DNA of 64,000 nucleotides from Streptomyces sp. NBC_01716 (GTDB taxonomy: Bacteria > Actinomycetota > Actinomycetes > Streptomycetales > Streptomycetaceae). The position numbers and the translations under genes are program-made. Positions within the stretch are counted from its first letter, which is position 1, and every line of letters starts with the position of its first letter. Below the pieces are notes generated by a model that saw nothing but the letters and a program-made list of their open reading frames with translations, was not told the origin of the DNA and searched no databases. The stretch lies in the NCBI RefSeq assembly GCF_036248275.1, contig NZ_CP109181.1:7316001-7380000 (forward strand), read 5' to 3'. Of the stretch, positions 8,765-17,886 are shown in pieces.

Positions 8765-9598
8765 ATGCCGTCGTCGCGTATCGCCCTGCTCCAGAGTTCC
8801 GGCAGGCCCGGCGACACCGTGCGGAATCTTGAGCTCATCGCCGGCGCGGCGCGTGAGGCGGCGGCCGGCGGGGCGGCCCTGCTGGTCTGTCCCGAGCTGT
8901 TCCTCACCGGCTACGCCATCGGCGCCGACGTGTCCCGGCTGGCCGAGCCCGCCGACGGTCCGGCCGCTGATGCGGTGGCCCGGATCGCCGACGAGTACGG
9001 CATCGCGATCCTGTACGGCTACCCGGAGCGGGCAGGCGACGGCGCCGCCGCGCGCCTCCACAACGCCGCGCGGCTCATCGGCCCCGACGGCTCGGCCCTC
9101 GCCGACTACCGGAAGACCCACCTCTACGGCGGCTTCGAGGAGAAGTGGTTCACGCCGGGCGAGGTCCCGGTCGTGCAGGCGGAGCTCGGCGGTCTGCGGG
9201 TCGGGATCATGATCTGCTACGACGTCGAGTTCCCGGAGAACGTACGCGCCCACGCGCTCGCCGGGACCGATCTGCTGCTGGTGCCGACAGCCCAGATGCA
9301 CCCGTTCCAGTTCGTCGCCGAGTCCGTCGTGCCGGTGCGTGCCTTCGAGAACCAGCTGTACGTGGCGTATGTGAACCGGACCGGGTCCGAGGGCGAGGCC
9401 GGGGACGGGTCCGGGGCCGCCTTCGAGTTCGTCGGGCTGAGCTGTCTGGCCGGTCCCGACGGCACCACCCGCGCGAGGGCCGGACGCGGCGAAGAGCTGC
9501 TCTTCGGCGACGTCGACTCCGAACTGCTACGGGCCTCCCGCGCCGCCAACCCCTATCTGCGCGACCGCCGCCCCGGCCTCTACGGCTCCCTGAACTGA
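8765..9598 (+). CDS. davA: Carbon-nitrogen hydrolase, probable 5-aminopentanamidase (DavA-like)
   Basis: 277 aa nitrilase-superfamily amidase. The catalytic triad is visible: Glu in LLVCPELFLTGYAIG (about residue 45), Lys in YRKTHLYGGFE (about 121) and Cys in GIMICYDVEFPENVRA (about 157). The sequence follows the Pseudomonas 5-aminopentanamidase closely along its length (RIALLQ, LLVCPELFLTGYxIG, RIAILYGYPER, YRKTHL, ICYDVEFPENxRxxAL). That enzyme hydrolyses 5-aminovaleramide, the product of DavB, and a DavB-like gene follows 68 bases downstream. The ATG at 8765 is preferred (GAGG at 8755-8758) over an in-frame ATG at 8726. Confidence 0.82.
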   Translation: MPSSRIALLQSSGRPGDTVRNLELIAGAAREAAAGGAALLVCPELFLTGYAIGADVSRLAEPADGPAADAVARIADEYGIAILYGYPERAGDGAAARLHNAARLIGPDGSALADYRKTHLYGGFEEKWFTPGEVPVVQAELGGLRVGIMICYDVEFPENVRAHALAGTDLLLVPTAQMHPFQFVAESVVPVRAFENQLYVAYVNRTGSEGEAGDGSGAAFEFVGLSCLAGPDGTTRARAGRGEELLFGDVDSELLRASRAANPYLRDRRPGLYGSLN

Positions 9599-9666
9599 CC
9601 GCGACCGCCCCGCGCCTCCCACCGCCCTCACCCCGCCCGCCCCACCCCGCAAGGAGCCCGTACCCC

Positions 9667-11388
9667 ATGACGTCCACGGTGCCCACCGCCGCCCCGCACC
9701 CCGAGGGCCAAGCGGACGCCGGCCTGCCGCCGATCACCATGTTCGGTCCGGACTTCCCGTACGCCTACGACGACTTCCTCGCCCACCCCGCCGGCGTCGG
9801 CCAGGTCCCGGCGACCGAGCACGGCGCCGAGGTCGCGGTCATCGGCGGCGGTCTCTCCGGCATCGTCGCCGCGTACGAGCTGATGAAGATGGGCCTGCGG
9901 CCGGTCGTCTACGAGGCCGACCGGATCGGCGGCCGGCTGCGTACCGTCGGCTTCGACGGCTGCGACCCCGAACTGACCGCCGAGCTGGGCGCGATGCGCT
10001 TCCCGCCGTCCTCCACCGCGCTCCAGCACTACATCGACCTGGTGGGCCTGGTCACCGAGCCGTTCCCCAACCCCCTTGCCCCCGGCACCCCTTCGACCGT
10101 CGTGGACCTCAAGGGCGAGTCGCACTACGCCGAGACGATCGACGATCTGCCGCAGGTCTACCGCGACGTGATGGCCGCCTGGAACACCTGTCTGGAGGAG
10201 GGCGCCGACTTCTCCGACATGAACCGCGCCATGCGCGAGCGCGACGTGCCACGGATCCGGGAGATCTGGGCGCGGCTGGTCGAGAAGCTCGACAACCAGA
10301 CCTTCTACGGCTTCCTCTGCGACTCCGAGGCCTTCAAGTCCTTCCGGCACCGCGAGATCTTCGGCCAGGTCGGCTTCGGTACGGGCGGCTGGGACACCGA
10401 CTTCCCCAACTCCATCCTGGAGATCCTGCGCGTCGTCTACTCCGAGGCCGACGACCACCACCGCGGCATCGTCGGCGGCAGCAGGCAACTGCCGCTGCGG
10501 CTCTGGGAACGCGAGCCCGCCAAGATCACGCACTGGCCGCTCGGCACCTCGCTCTCCTCGCTGCACGGCGGCGAGCCGCGCGGTGCCGTGACCCGGCTGC
10601 ACCGTACGGCGGGTGACCGGATCACCGTCACCGACGCCTCGGGGGACATCCGCACCTACCGCGCCGCCGTCTTCACCGCCCAGTCCTGGATGCTGCTTTC
10701 GAAGATCGACTGCTCCGACTCGCTCTTCCCGATCGACCACTGGACGGCGATGGAGCGGACCCACTACATGGAGTCGTCCAAGCTGTTCGTGCCGGTGGAC
10801 CGGCCGTTCTGGCTGGACAAGGCCGTCGACGACCAGGGGAGTCCGACCGGCCGCGACACGATGTCGATGACCCTCACCGACCGCATGACCCGCGGCACGT
10901 ATCTCCTGGACAACGGACCGGACCGGCCGGCCGTCATCTGCCTCTCCTACACCTGGTGCGACGACAGCCTGAAGTGGCTGCCGCTGTCGGCGAACGAGCG
11001 GATGGAGGTCATGCTGAAGTCGCTCGGCGAGATCTATCCGAAGGTCGACATCCGCGAACACATCATCGGCAGCCCGGTGACGGTCTCGTGGGAGAACGAG
11101 CCCTATTTCATGGGCGCGTTCAAGGCGAACCTGCCCGGCCACTACCGCTACCAGCGCCGTCTGTTCACCCACTTCATGCAGGACAGGCTCCCCGCGGACA
11201 AGCGCGGCGTCTTCCTGGCGGGCGACGACATCTCATGGACGGCCGGGTGGGCGGAGGGCGCCGTACAGACCGCGCTCAACGCCGTGTGGGGCGTGATGAC
11301 CCACTTCGGCGGCACCACGGACCCGGCGAATCCGGGGCCGGGGGACGTGTACGACGAGATCGCCCCGGTGGAGCTGCCGGAGGACTGA
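9667..11388 (+). CDS. davB: Flavin monoamine oxidase family enzyme, probable L-lysine 2-monooxygenase (DavB-like)
   Basis: 573 aa FAD-dependent amine oxidase. FAD-binding motif VAVIGGGLSGIVAAYELMKMGLRPVVYEAD (about residues 57-85), substrate/FAD segment AELGAMRFPPSS, and C-terminal FAD motif GVFLAGDDISWTAGWAEGAVQTALNAVWG. The N-terminal block ITMFGPDFPYAYDDFLAHPAGVG and the block REIFGQVGFGTGGWDTDFPNS match the Pseudomonas lysine 2-monooxygenase DavB pattern rather than generic amine oxidases. Predicted to convert L-lysine to 5-aminovaleramide, which DavA then hydrolyses to 5-aminovalerate. Phenylalanine or tryptophan 2-monooxygenase are the alternatives. The preceding sequence to 9598 is a short non-coding spacer with an AAGGAG site. 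Confidence 0.82.
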   Translation: MTSTVPTAAPHPEGQADAGLPPITMFGPDFPYAYDDFLAHPAGVGQVPATEHGAEVAVIGGGLSGIVAAYELMKMGLRPVVYEADRIGGRLRTVGFDGCDPELTAELGAMRFPPSSTALQHYIDLVGLVTEPFPNPLAPGTPSTVVDLKGESHYAETIDDLPQVYRDVMAAWNTCLEEGADFSDMNRAMRERDVPRIREIWARLVEKLDNQTFYGFLCDSEAFKSFRHREIFGQVGFGTGGWDTDFPNSILEILRVVYSEADDHHRGIVGGSRQLPLRLWEREPAKITHWPLGTSLSSLHGGEPRGAVTRLHRTAGDRITVTDASGDIRTYRAAVFTAQSWMLLSKIDCSDSLFPIDHWTAMERTHYMESSKLFVPVDRPFWLDKAVDDQGSPTGRDTMSMTLTDRMTRGTYLLDNGPDRPAVICLSYTWCDDSLKWLPLSANERMEVMLKSLGEIYPKVDIREHIIGSPVTVSWENEPYFMGAFKANLPGHYRYQRRLFTHFMQDRLPADKRGVFLAGDDISWTAGWAEGAVQTALNAVWGVMTHFGGTTDPANPGPGDVYDEIAPVELPED

Positions 11389-11439
11389 GCGGTACGGGGG
11401 CGGGCGACGCGTACGGGACGGTGCCCGCCCGCGCCGCTC

Positions 11440-12159
11440 TCAGCCGTACGGCGTGAGCAGGCACCGCCCCACCAGCCCCACCCCCGCGTCCATCCGCTCC
11501 CTGAACTCCTCGGCCAGCGGCGGCACTTCACGCAGCCCCCAGAGCACCAGCGCCGACGACCAGGCCGCCTCCAGGGCCCGTTCCACGTTCCAGGACCCGA
11601 GCAGATGCGTCACCGGGTCCTCGACCCGCAGGCCGCGTCCGGCATCCGGACCGGCCGGTGCCTGCTCACCGATTCGCTCCACGAGCAGCGTGAGCGCGTC
11701 GCCGACCCGCGCGAACGCCGTTTCCAGCGCGGGCGGTTCGCAGCCGCGCGCCCGGCACAGGTCCACCACGGCGAGCGCCAGATCGTGCCCCACATGCGCG
11801 TTGACGCCCGCGAGCGCGAACTGCGCAGGCCGCAGGCCCGGATGGCGCCGGTAGTGGAACAGCGGCCGCCAGGCGGCCGGCGCCCGCCCGCCCAGGTCCA
11901 CCGCGTCGACAGCCGCCAGATACCGCTCGGCGAGCGCCGAACGCAGCGCGGACGCCTCCCGCGTGGCGGCCGTAGCGGCGCGACCGCCCCCGTACGACGC
12001 CGCGATGTCCCCCGCGCCCGACAGACAGAGCCCGTTGAACACCCCCACGCCGTCACCGTCCGGCCACGCCGAACGCAGCGCGTGCATGCGCTGCCACACG
12101 GAATCGGGTGGGCGCCGGTCGGCGTCGGGTGGGGCCGCGAGCAGTTGGATCTCCGCCAT
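11440..12159 (-). CDS. DUF5995 family protein
   Basis: 239 aa. Recognised by the DUF5995 pattern: RMHALRSAWPDGDGVGVFNGLCLSGAGDI-type N-terminus, a central FHYRRHPGLRPAQFALAGVNAHVGHDLALAVVDLC block with conserved His residues, and a helical C-terminus (GSWNVERALEAAW). Predicted soluble and all-alpha, with no signal peptide; function unknown. Transcribed towards the davB-like gene and separated from it by 51 bases. Confidence 0.7.
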   Translation of the reverse strand: MAEIQLLAAPPDADRRPPDSVWQRMHALRSAWPDGDGVGVFNGLCLSGAGDIAASYGGGRAATAATREASALRSALAERYLAAVDAVDLGGRAPAAWRPLFHYRRHPGLRPAQFALAGVNAHVGHDLALAVVDLCRARGCEPPALETAFARVGDALTLLVERIGEQAPAGPDAGRGLRVEDPVTHLLGSWNVERALEAAWSSALVLWGLREVPPLAEEFRERMDAGVGLVGRCLLTPYG

Positions 12160-12280
12160 GGGGGCAGCGTCCCAGCCCGGGAGCCCACCGGGGGCCGGGG
12201 GAGCGGGACTTCGTCAGAACGGGGGACGCCGGCGCTCGGCGACCTCGGCGTTCGCGCCCGGTCGGGCTGTTCGCGCCCCG

Positions 12281-13507
12281 TCAGTCCTTCTGTATGGAAG
12301 GCGCGGGCGCCGGTGCCCCCGCCCCCGCCCCCGGAGCCGTACGCCGGTCGCTGGTCTTCAGAACACTCGCGCCCAGCACCAGACCGAAGGCCAGCAACGT
12401 CACCAGGCCGAAGGAGACGACCAGGGACGTCGCGTCGGCCACCGCGCCGATCGCCGAAGGGGCGATCAGCCCCGAGGTGTACGTGATGGTCGCGACGCCC
12501 GCGATGGCCTGGCTCGGGTTGGGCCCGCTGCGCCCGGCCGCGGCGAAGGCCAGCGGTACGACCACCGCGACACCCAGCCCCACGAAGGCGAACCCGCCCA
12601 TCGCGACCAGCGGACCGGGCGCGACGACCACCAGCACGCCGCCGAGAGTGGCGCAGAAGCCGCCGACCCTGACACACCGTACGGCGCCGAAGCGGTCGAC
12701 GACCCGGTCGCCCAGCAGCCGCGCGACGGCCATGGTCAGGGCGAAGGCCGTGGTGGACGCGGCGGCGAGCCCGGGGGACGTGTCCAGTACGTCCTCCAGA
12801 TACACCGCCGACCAGTCGAGGCTCGCGCCCTCGGCGAAGACCGCGCAGAATCCGACCGCGCCGATGAGCAGCGCGGACTTCGGCGGCAGGGCGAAGCGCG
12901 GCGGCGGCTCGTCGTCCGGCGCGCTGCGCAGATCGAGCACCCACCGGCAGGCGATCAGGCCCGCGACCGTGAGCACGGTGGCCGCGATCAGATGGTGCAC
13001 GCGCGCGTCGCTGTCCATATGGGCGGCGAGGGTGCCGCCGGCGGAGCCGAGCAGCGCGCCCGAACTCCACATGCCGTGCAGGCTGGACATGATCGACTTG
13101 TCGAGCCGGTTCTCGATCTCCACGCCGAGCGCGTTCATCGCGACGTCCGACATGCCCGAGGTGGCGCCGTAGACGAAGAGCGCCAGACAGAGCGTAAGCA
13201 GGTTGGGGGCGAGCGCGGGCAGGGTGAGGGAGAGCGTCCAGAGCGCGAGCAGTCCGCGCAGCGCCGTACGGGCGCCGAAGCGGTGGCTCACCGCGCCGGC
13301 CAGCGGCATCGCGACCGACGCGCCGATGGCGGGGAAGGCGAGCGCAAGGCCCAACTGCCCGGCGCTCAGGGACGCGTGATCCTGGATCCAGGGGATACGG
13401 GTCGCGAAACTGCCGGTGACGGAGCCGTGCACGAGGAAGACGGCGGCCACGGCGAACCGTGCCTGCCGGAGCCGTCGCGTGTCGAAGTCCGGTGATCCGG
13501 TCGTCAT
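12281..13507 (-). CDS. MFS transporter
   Basis: 408 aa with about twelve hydrophobic segments. The region ATRIPWIQDHASLSAGQLGLALAFPAIGASVAMPLAG with the intracellular motif SHRFGARTALRG identifies the major facilitator superfamily, close to the E. coli YbjJ-like group. Substrate unknown. It is divergent from a ROK-family regulator 149 bases away and the intergenic region holds an inverted repeat, so the regulator probably controls this transporter. Ends in a low-complexity Ala/Pro/Gly tail. Confidence 0.87.
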   Translation of the reverse strand: MTTGSPDFDTRRLRQARFAVAAVFLVHGSVTGSFATRIPWIQDHASLSAGQLGLALAFPAIGASVAMPLAGAVSHRFGARTALRGLLALWTLSLTLPALAPNLLTLCLALFVYGATSGMSDVAMNALGVEIENRLDKSIMSSLHGMWSSGALLGSAGGTLAAHMDSDARVHHLIAATVLTVAGLIACRWVLDLRSAPDDEPPPRFALPPKSALLIGAVGFCAVFAEGASLDWSAVYLEDVLDTSPGLAAASTTAFALTMAVARLLGDRVVDRFGAVRCVRVGGFCATLGGVLVVVAPGPLVAMGGFAFVGLGVAVVVPLAFAAAGRSGPNPSQAIAGVATITYTSGLIAPSAIGAVADATSLVVSFGLVTLLAFGLVLGASVLKTSDRRTAPGAGAGAPAPAPSIQKD

Positions 13508-13583
13508 TGCGTCTCGTCCTCCCCCTGTGGCGCGGTGACGCCTGTCCAGCAGCGCGGCCGGTGCGGCCGGCGCGGCAGTAAAC

Positions 13584-13604
13584 TATCAGGAACCCTGCTT
13601 GATA
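13584..13604. promoter_or_regulatory. Inverted-repeat operator candidate between MFS and ROK genes
   Basis: A 21-base element with TATCA at the left end and TGATA at the right. The inner bases are also mostly symmetric (ATCAGGAA against TGCTTGAT). It is the only AT-rich palindrome in the divergent MFS/ROK intergenic region. ROK repressors commonly bind such sites between themselves and the transporter they control. Confidence 0.5.
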
Positions 13605-13656
13605 AATAGATGGCACCGGTCGCAAGAACGCCATGGCCATCTGGAAGGATCCAGGT

Positions 13657-14841
13657 ATGGCCGCATCCCCGAGCACGGCACGGGCCATCAACGACCGCCT
13701 CGCCCTGGAACTGCTCCAGGAAGAAGGCCCGTTGACGGCGGGACAGCTCAAGACACTCACCGGGCTCTCCCGGCCCACGGTCGCCGACCTCGTGGAGCGG
13801 CTGCAAGGCTCCGGCCTGGTCAGGATCGTCGGCGAGACGGGCGGCAGGCGCCGCGGCCCCAACGCGCGGCTGTACGGTCTCGTCGCCGACCGGGCGCATC
13901 TCGCGGCGCTGGACGTACGCACACAGAGCGTCGCCGTCGTCGTCAGCGATCTCCTCGGCGCGACCCTCGCCGAGGCGGTGCTGCCCATAGGCAGTGACAC
14001 CGGTGTCGAACCGGCCGTGGAGGGCGCTGCGGCGCTGCTGGAGCGTACGGCCCGCGACGCGGGCGCCGTGAGGCTGCACAGCGTCGGCATCGGCGCGCCC
14101 GGCCTGATCGACCCGGTGACCGGTGAACTCCGTGAGACCAGCGGCGTGCCCGCCTGGCACCGAAGACTCGTGGCCGCGCTTCAGGAACGCCTCTCCGCCA
14201 CCGTCCTCGTCGAGAACGAGACCAATCTCGCCGCCGTCGCCGAACAGCGCGTCGGCGCGGCGCGGGACCAGGTCACCGGCACCTTCGTCCTGCTGTGGCT
14301 GGGCTTCGGCGTGGGCGCGGCGCTCGTCCTGGACGGCAAGGTCCGGCGGGGCGCGTCCGGCGGCGCCGGAGAGATCGGCTTCCTTCCGGTGCCGGGGACG
14401 TCGGGACTGCCCTCGTCCACCGGCTGCGACGGGGGGTTCCACTCGCTGGCCGGCTCGGCGGCCGTCTGCGAACTCGCCGAGAAGCACGGCCTGTTCGCCG
14501 ACCCCGGCCCCCAGGAGCCGCCGGCGGCGGCCGTCGTACGCGCCGCCCTCACGGCGGGTCCGGCGGGGGACTCCTTCCTCGACGCGCTCGCCGCGCGGCT
14601 CGCGGTCGGCGCCGCCGCCATCAGCGCCGTACTCGACCCGGGCCGGGTGGTCCTGGCGGGCGAGGTCGGCCAGGCGGGCGGTACGGCGCTGGCTTCCCGG
14701 GTCGAGGCCCGCCTGGCGCGGATGTCCCCCCTCCGTACGGAGGTGGTGGCGACGTCCCTGGGCGGCGCGGCCGTGCTGCGCGGCGCGCTGCTGACGGCGC
14801 GGGACGCCGCCCAGAACGACCTGTTCGCGCCGCCTGTCTGA
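13657..14841 (+). CDS. ROK-family transcriptional regulator
   Basis: 394 aa. N-terminal winged helix (LLQEEGPLTAGQLKTLTGLSRPTVADLVERL) and a C-terminal ROK sugar-kinase-like domain (VGIGAPGLIDP, VENETNLAAVAEQRVG). The family zinc motif is present only in degenerate form (STGCDGGFHSLAG). Probably a sugar-responsive repressor of the divergent MFS gene. The ATG at 13657 has GGAAGG at 13643-13648; an in-frame ATG at 13633 is possible but lacks a ribosome binding site. Confidence 0.87.
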   Translation: MAASPSTARAINDRLALELLQEEGPLTAGQLKTLTGLSRPTVADLVERLQGSGLVRIVGETGGRRRGPNARLYGLVADRAHLAALDVRTQSVAVVVSDLLGATLAEAVLPIGSDTGVEPAVEGAAALLERTARDAGAVRLHSVGIGAPGLIDPVTGELRETSGVPAWHRRLVAALQERLSATVLVENETNLAAVAEQRVGAARDQVTGTFVLLWLGFGVGAALVLDGKVRRGASGGAGEIGFLPVPGTSGLPSSTGCDGGFHSLAGSAAVCELAEKHGLFADPGPQEPPAAAVVRAALTAGPAGDSFLDALAARLAVGAAAISAVLDPGRVVLAGEVGQAGGTALASRVEARLARMSPLRTEVVATSLGGAAVLRGALLTARDAAQNDLFAPPV

Positions 14842-14909
14842 CGGAGCGTCAGCGACCTGCGGAAGCACCGCACACGGCCGTCACGCGAAACGCCTTTTCC
14901 CGCGCCGGC

Positions 14910-15656
14910 TCATAACTTCCGCGTCGCCAGGAAGTCCTCGAACGTCTCCTTGCCCACCGCCCGTTCGGGCGTCAGCTGATGGCCCTCGCGGTACCCCGCG
15001 TACGCCTTTCCGAACAGCGGCATCGCCACCACCCGCCGCTTGTGCCCCGTCGCCCGCAGATACGCGTCGGCCAGCTCCCGCACGGTCCGGACCTCGGGAC
15101 CGCCGAGGTCGGGGACCCGCCCCGCCGGCGGCCGCGCCGCCAGGTCCGCCACCCAGGACGCGACCTCGGCCGAGCCGATCGGCTGGAGGCTCACCTGCGC
15201 GGGAAGCAGCGCGGCGACCGGCAGTTTGGTCGCGCCCTCCAGCATCCGCAGGACGTGATCGTGGAACTGGGTCGTACGCACGATCGTCCAGCCGAGCCCC
15301 GAATCCTCGATCACCCGCTCGACGATCCTTTTCGTCCGGTGGTAACCGAGCGGCAATCGGTCGACCCCGACGATCGAGATGTGCACGAGATGCGGAATCC
15401 GTGCACGGATCGCCGACTCCACCAGATGCGCCGCCGCCCTGTCGTCACCGCCGCGCACCGAGGACGCGCAGTGGACGATCACGTCCACACCCTTCAGCGC
15501 CGCGTCCAGCGCCCTGCTGTCGTCGTCGCGCAGATCGACGGTGTACGGCTGTGAACCGCGGCTCAGCACCCGGACCTGGTGCTCGTCCGTGCGCAGCCTG
15601 TCCACGACCTGTCTGCCGAGTGTTCCCGTACCACCGGTCACGAGGATTGTTGCCAT
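14910..15656 (-). CDS. Atypical SDR / NAD(P)-binding protein (NmrA-like)
   Basis: 248 aa Rossmann-fold protein. The glycine motif MATILVTGGTGTLGRQVVDRL sets the ATG start at 15656 and marks an NAD(P)-binding short-chain dehydrogenase of the atypical, NmrA-like type. HISIVGVDRLPLGYHRTKRIVE holds the Tyr-xxx-Lys-like pair. The C-terminal part is the substrate side. Probably an oxidoreductase or a redox sensor; no partner gene indicates a substrate. It is divergent from the riboflavin leader. Confidence 0.82.
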   Translation of the reverse strand: MATILVTGGTGTLGRQVVDRLRTDEHQVRVLSRGSQPYTVDLRDDDSRALDAALKGVDVIVHCASSVRGGDDRAAAHLVESAIRARIPHLVHISIVGVDRLPLGYHRTKRIVERVIEDSGLGWTIVRTTQFHDHVLRMLEGATKLPVAALLPAQVSLQPIGSAEVASWVADLAARPPAGRVPDLGGPEVRTVRELADAYLRATGHKRRVVAMPLFGKAYAGYREGHQLTPERAVGKETFEDFLATRKL

Positions 15657-15846
15657 GGCCCAAGCCTGCCAGCGTGTGACACCCGGGGAGACGACAGGGT
15701 GTCGACCCGTGACCGCCCGGCCCCCGGGACGTATCCGGAACGGCCCGCCGGCTCTCCCGCCGGCCACCCTCTGTGAGGCACCGCACACAACCCACCCGGA
15801 TGGCCGACGATCAGACGTGGCACACTGGTCGCGTACCAGCAGCAGC

Positions 15847-15969
15847 GCACTCCGGGGTCGGTGCAATTCCGAACCGGCGGTTACAGTCCGCGACCCGACC
15901 GCTTCCAGCGGCCGGTTGACCAGGTGAAATTCCTGGACCGACGGTGAAAGTCCGGATGGGAGGCAGTGC
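15847..15969 (+). promoter_or_regulatory. FMN riboswitch (RFN element)
   Basis: The sequence carries all the conserved RFN blocks in order: GGGGTCGGTGCAATTCCG, AACCGGCGGT, AGTCCGCGACCC, a variable hairpin, AGGTGAAATTCCTGG, ACCGACGGTGAAAGTCCGGATGGGAGGCAG. The closing stem pairs GCACT (15847-15851) with AGTGC (15965-15969). It lies 147 bases upstream of ribD and is expected to shut down the riboflavin operon when FMN is plentiful. Confidence 0.96.
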
Positions 15970-16004
15970 GCGGCGGGCCGTCACAGGTATGCCGCCGTCG
16001 GCGG

Positions 16005-16020
16005 ATCGTCCTCGGACGAT
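16005..16020 (+). terminator. Hairpin downstream of the FMN riboswitch, possible expression platform
   Basis: ATCGTCC (16005-16011) pairs perfectly with GGACGAT (16014-16020) across a two-base gap. It sits between the aptamer and ribD and could act as the attenuator or anti-terminator partner. There is no U-run, so a translational mechanism is an alternative. Confidence 0.35.
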
Positions 16021-16116
16021 TCGTATCCTCGGTCTTGGCGTTCCCGTGTGCGTCGCCCGTTTCTCTGTCGTCATCGACAGGCCCCGGAGTCCGTGCCCCA
16101 GAGGCAGGAGGACCCG

Positions 16117-17268
16117 GTGGCCACCACCACGGCCGACATGGACGCCATGCGTCGAGCCATCGCGCTCGCCGCCCGCGCGCTCGGCGCCACCAGCCCCAAT
16201 CCGGTCGTCGGATGCGTGATCCTCGACGCCTCCGGAGCACTCGCCGGCGAGGGATTCCACCAGCGGGCCGGCGGCCCGCACGCCGAGATCCACGCCCTGC
16301 GCGCGGCCGGTGGCCGGGCCGTGGGCGGCACCGCCTACGTCACCCTCGAACCGTGCGACCACACGGGCCGCACCGGCCCGTGCTCCCGGGCGCTCATCGA
16401 GGCCGGTATCGCCCGCGTCGTCCACGCGGTCGGCGACCCGAACCCACAGGCCGGCGGCGGCGCCGGCACCCTGCGCGCGGCCGGTGTCCGCGTCGAGCGG
16501 GGGCTGCTCGCCGATGAGGCCGAGGCGGGCAACGCGGCCTGGCTCACCTCCGTACGGCTCGGCCGCCCCTACGTCCTGTGGAAGTACGCCGCCACCCTCG
16601 ACGGCCGGATCGCGGCGGCCGACACCACCAGCCGCTGGATCACCTCCGCCGAGTCCCGCGCCGACGTCCACCGGCTCCGCGCCGAGGCGGACGCCGTCGT
16701 CGTCGGCTCCGGCACGGCCCGCGCCGACGACCCGCACCTCGCGGTCCGCGGCATCCCCGGCGCCGTCCAGCCGCTGCGGGTCGTCATCGACACCGAAGCC
16801 ACCGCCGTACGACCGGGGGCACGCGTCCTGGACGGTGCCGCCCCCACCCTGATCGCCGTCGCCGATGACGCCGACACCCGGCACCTCAAGGCCGCAGGGC
16901 CGGGCGAGGAGCCGGTGGACGTCCTGCGGCTGCCGCGCGCCGAACGCGGCCTGTCCGTCCCCGCGTTGCTCGCCGCTCTGCACGAGCGCGGCGTGCGCTC
17001 CGTACTCCTCGAAGGCGGCCCGACGCTGGCCGGGGCCTTCGTCGCCGCCGGCGCCGTCGACAAGGTCGTCGGCTATCTCGCGCCGGTCCTGCTGGGCGCG
17101 GGACCCGCCGCGCTGGGCGACGCCGGAATCACCACCCTCGCGCGGGCGTTGCGCCTGCGGATGACCGAGACCGTACGCGTCGGCCCCGATCTCCGCGTCA
17201 CCGCGACGCCCGAACCCGCCACACCCGTCAGCACCAGCGGTGCTGTCGCCACCCCCAAGGAGCGCTGA
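16117..17268 (+). CDS. ribD: Bifunctional riboflavin deaminase/reductase RibD
   Basis: 383 aa. Carries out the deaminase and reductase steps that turn the GTP cyclohydrolase II product into the pyrimidine precursor of riboflavin. The N-terminal zinc deaminase domain shows HAEIHAL (catalytic His-Glu) and PCDHTGRTGPC (two Zn ligands). The C-terminal reductase domain begins near residue 150 (PYVLWKYAATLDGRIAA) and contains VLLEGGPTLAGAF. The GTG at 16117 has AGGAGG at 16106-16111. First gene of the operon controlled by the FMN riboswitch. Confidence 0.95.
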   Translation: MATTTADMDAMRRAIALAARALGATSPNPVVGCVILDASGALAGEGFHQRAGGPHAEIHALRAAGGRAVGGTAYVTLEPCDHTGRTGPCSRALIEAGIARVVHAVGDPNPQAGGGAGTLRAAGVRVERGLLADEAEAGNAAWLTSVRLGRPYVLWKYAATLDGRIAAADTTSRWITSAESRADVHRLRAEADAVVVGSGTARADDPHLAVRGIPGAVQPLRVVIDTEATAVRPGARVLDGAAPTLIAVADDADTRHLKAAGPGEEPVDVLRLPRAERGLSVPALLAALHERGVRSVLLEGGPTLAGAFVAAGAVDKVVGYLAPVLLGAGPAALGDAGITTLARALRLRMTETVRVGPDLRVTATPEPATPVSTSGAVATPKER

Positions 17269-17886
17269 GTGTTCACCGGAATCGTCGAAGAGCTGGGTCG
17301 GGTCACCGCCGTCGAGAACCTCGGTGACTCCTCCCGCTTCCGTCTGCGCGGCCCCGCCGTCACCGAAGGCGCCAAGCACGGCGATTCGATCGCCGTCAAC
17401 GGCGTCTGCCTCACCGTGGTCGACCTCGACGAGGGCGAGTTCACCGCGGACGTCATGGCCGAGACACTCAACCGCTCCGGCCTCGGCGCGCTCGTACCCG
17501 GCTCACGGGTCAACCTGGAGCGGCCCATGGCGGTCGGCGACCGGCTCGGCGGGCACATCGTCCAGGGCCATGTCGACGGCACCGGCGCGATCGTGGACCG
17601 CGAGAAGTCCGAGCACTGGGAGATCGTCAAGATCTCACTCCCCGCCGACCTCACCCGCTACGTCGTGGAGAAGGGCTCCATCACCGTCGACGGCGTGAGC
17701 CTCACCGTGGTCGACGCGGGACCCGACTACTTCACCATCAGCCTCATCCCCACCACCCTCGCGCTGACCACCCTCGGCATCAAGGAGCCCGGCGACCCGG
17801 TCAACCTGGAGGTCGACGTCATCGCCAAGTACGTGGAGCGGCTGATGACCTCCGGTGCCCACGAGGCGGGGGGACCGGTCCGGTGA
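17269..17886 (+). CDS. ribE: Riboflavin synthase alpha subunit
   Basis: 205 aa. Dismutates two molecules of 6,7-dimethyl-8-ribityllumazine to riboflavin. Two internally similar barrels are seen: MFTGIVEELGRV with AVNGVCLTVVDLD in the first, and GHIVQGHVDGTGAI with TVDGVSLTVVDAG in the second. The GTG start directly follows the ribD stop, so the two are translationally coupled. Confidence 0.95.
   Translation: MFTGIVEELGRVTAVENLGDSSRFRLRGPAVTEGAKHGDSIAVNGVCLTVVDLDEGEFTADVMAETLNRSGLGALVPGSRVNLERPMAVGDRLGGHIVQGHVDGTGAIVDREKSEHWEIVKISLPADLTRYVVEKGSITVDGVSLTVVDAGPDYFTISLIPTTLALTTLGIKEPGDPVNLEVDVIAKYVERLMTSGAHEAGGPVR

Noticed and set aside
13504..14868. Minus-strand open frame across the ROK gene
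   Set aside because: Antisense shadow of a clear ROK regulator; no family motif in its translation.
15811..17379. A 522-codon minus-strand open frame across the riboswitch and ribD
   Set aside because: It covers the FMN riboswitch and ribD, which have strong independent evidence, and its own translation is low-complexity Gly/Ala/Asp.
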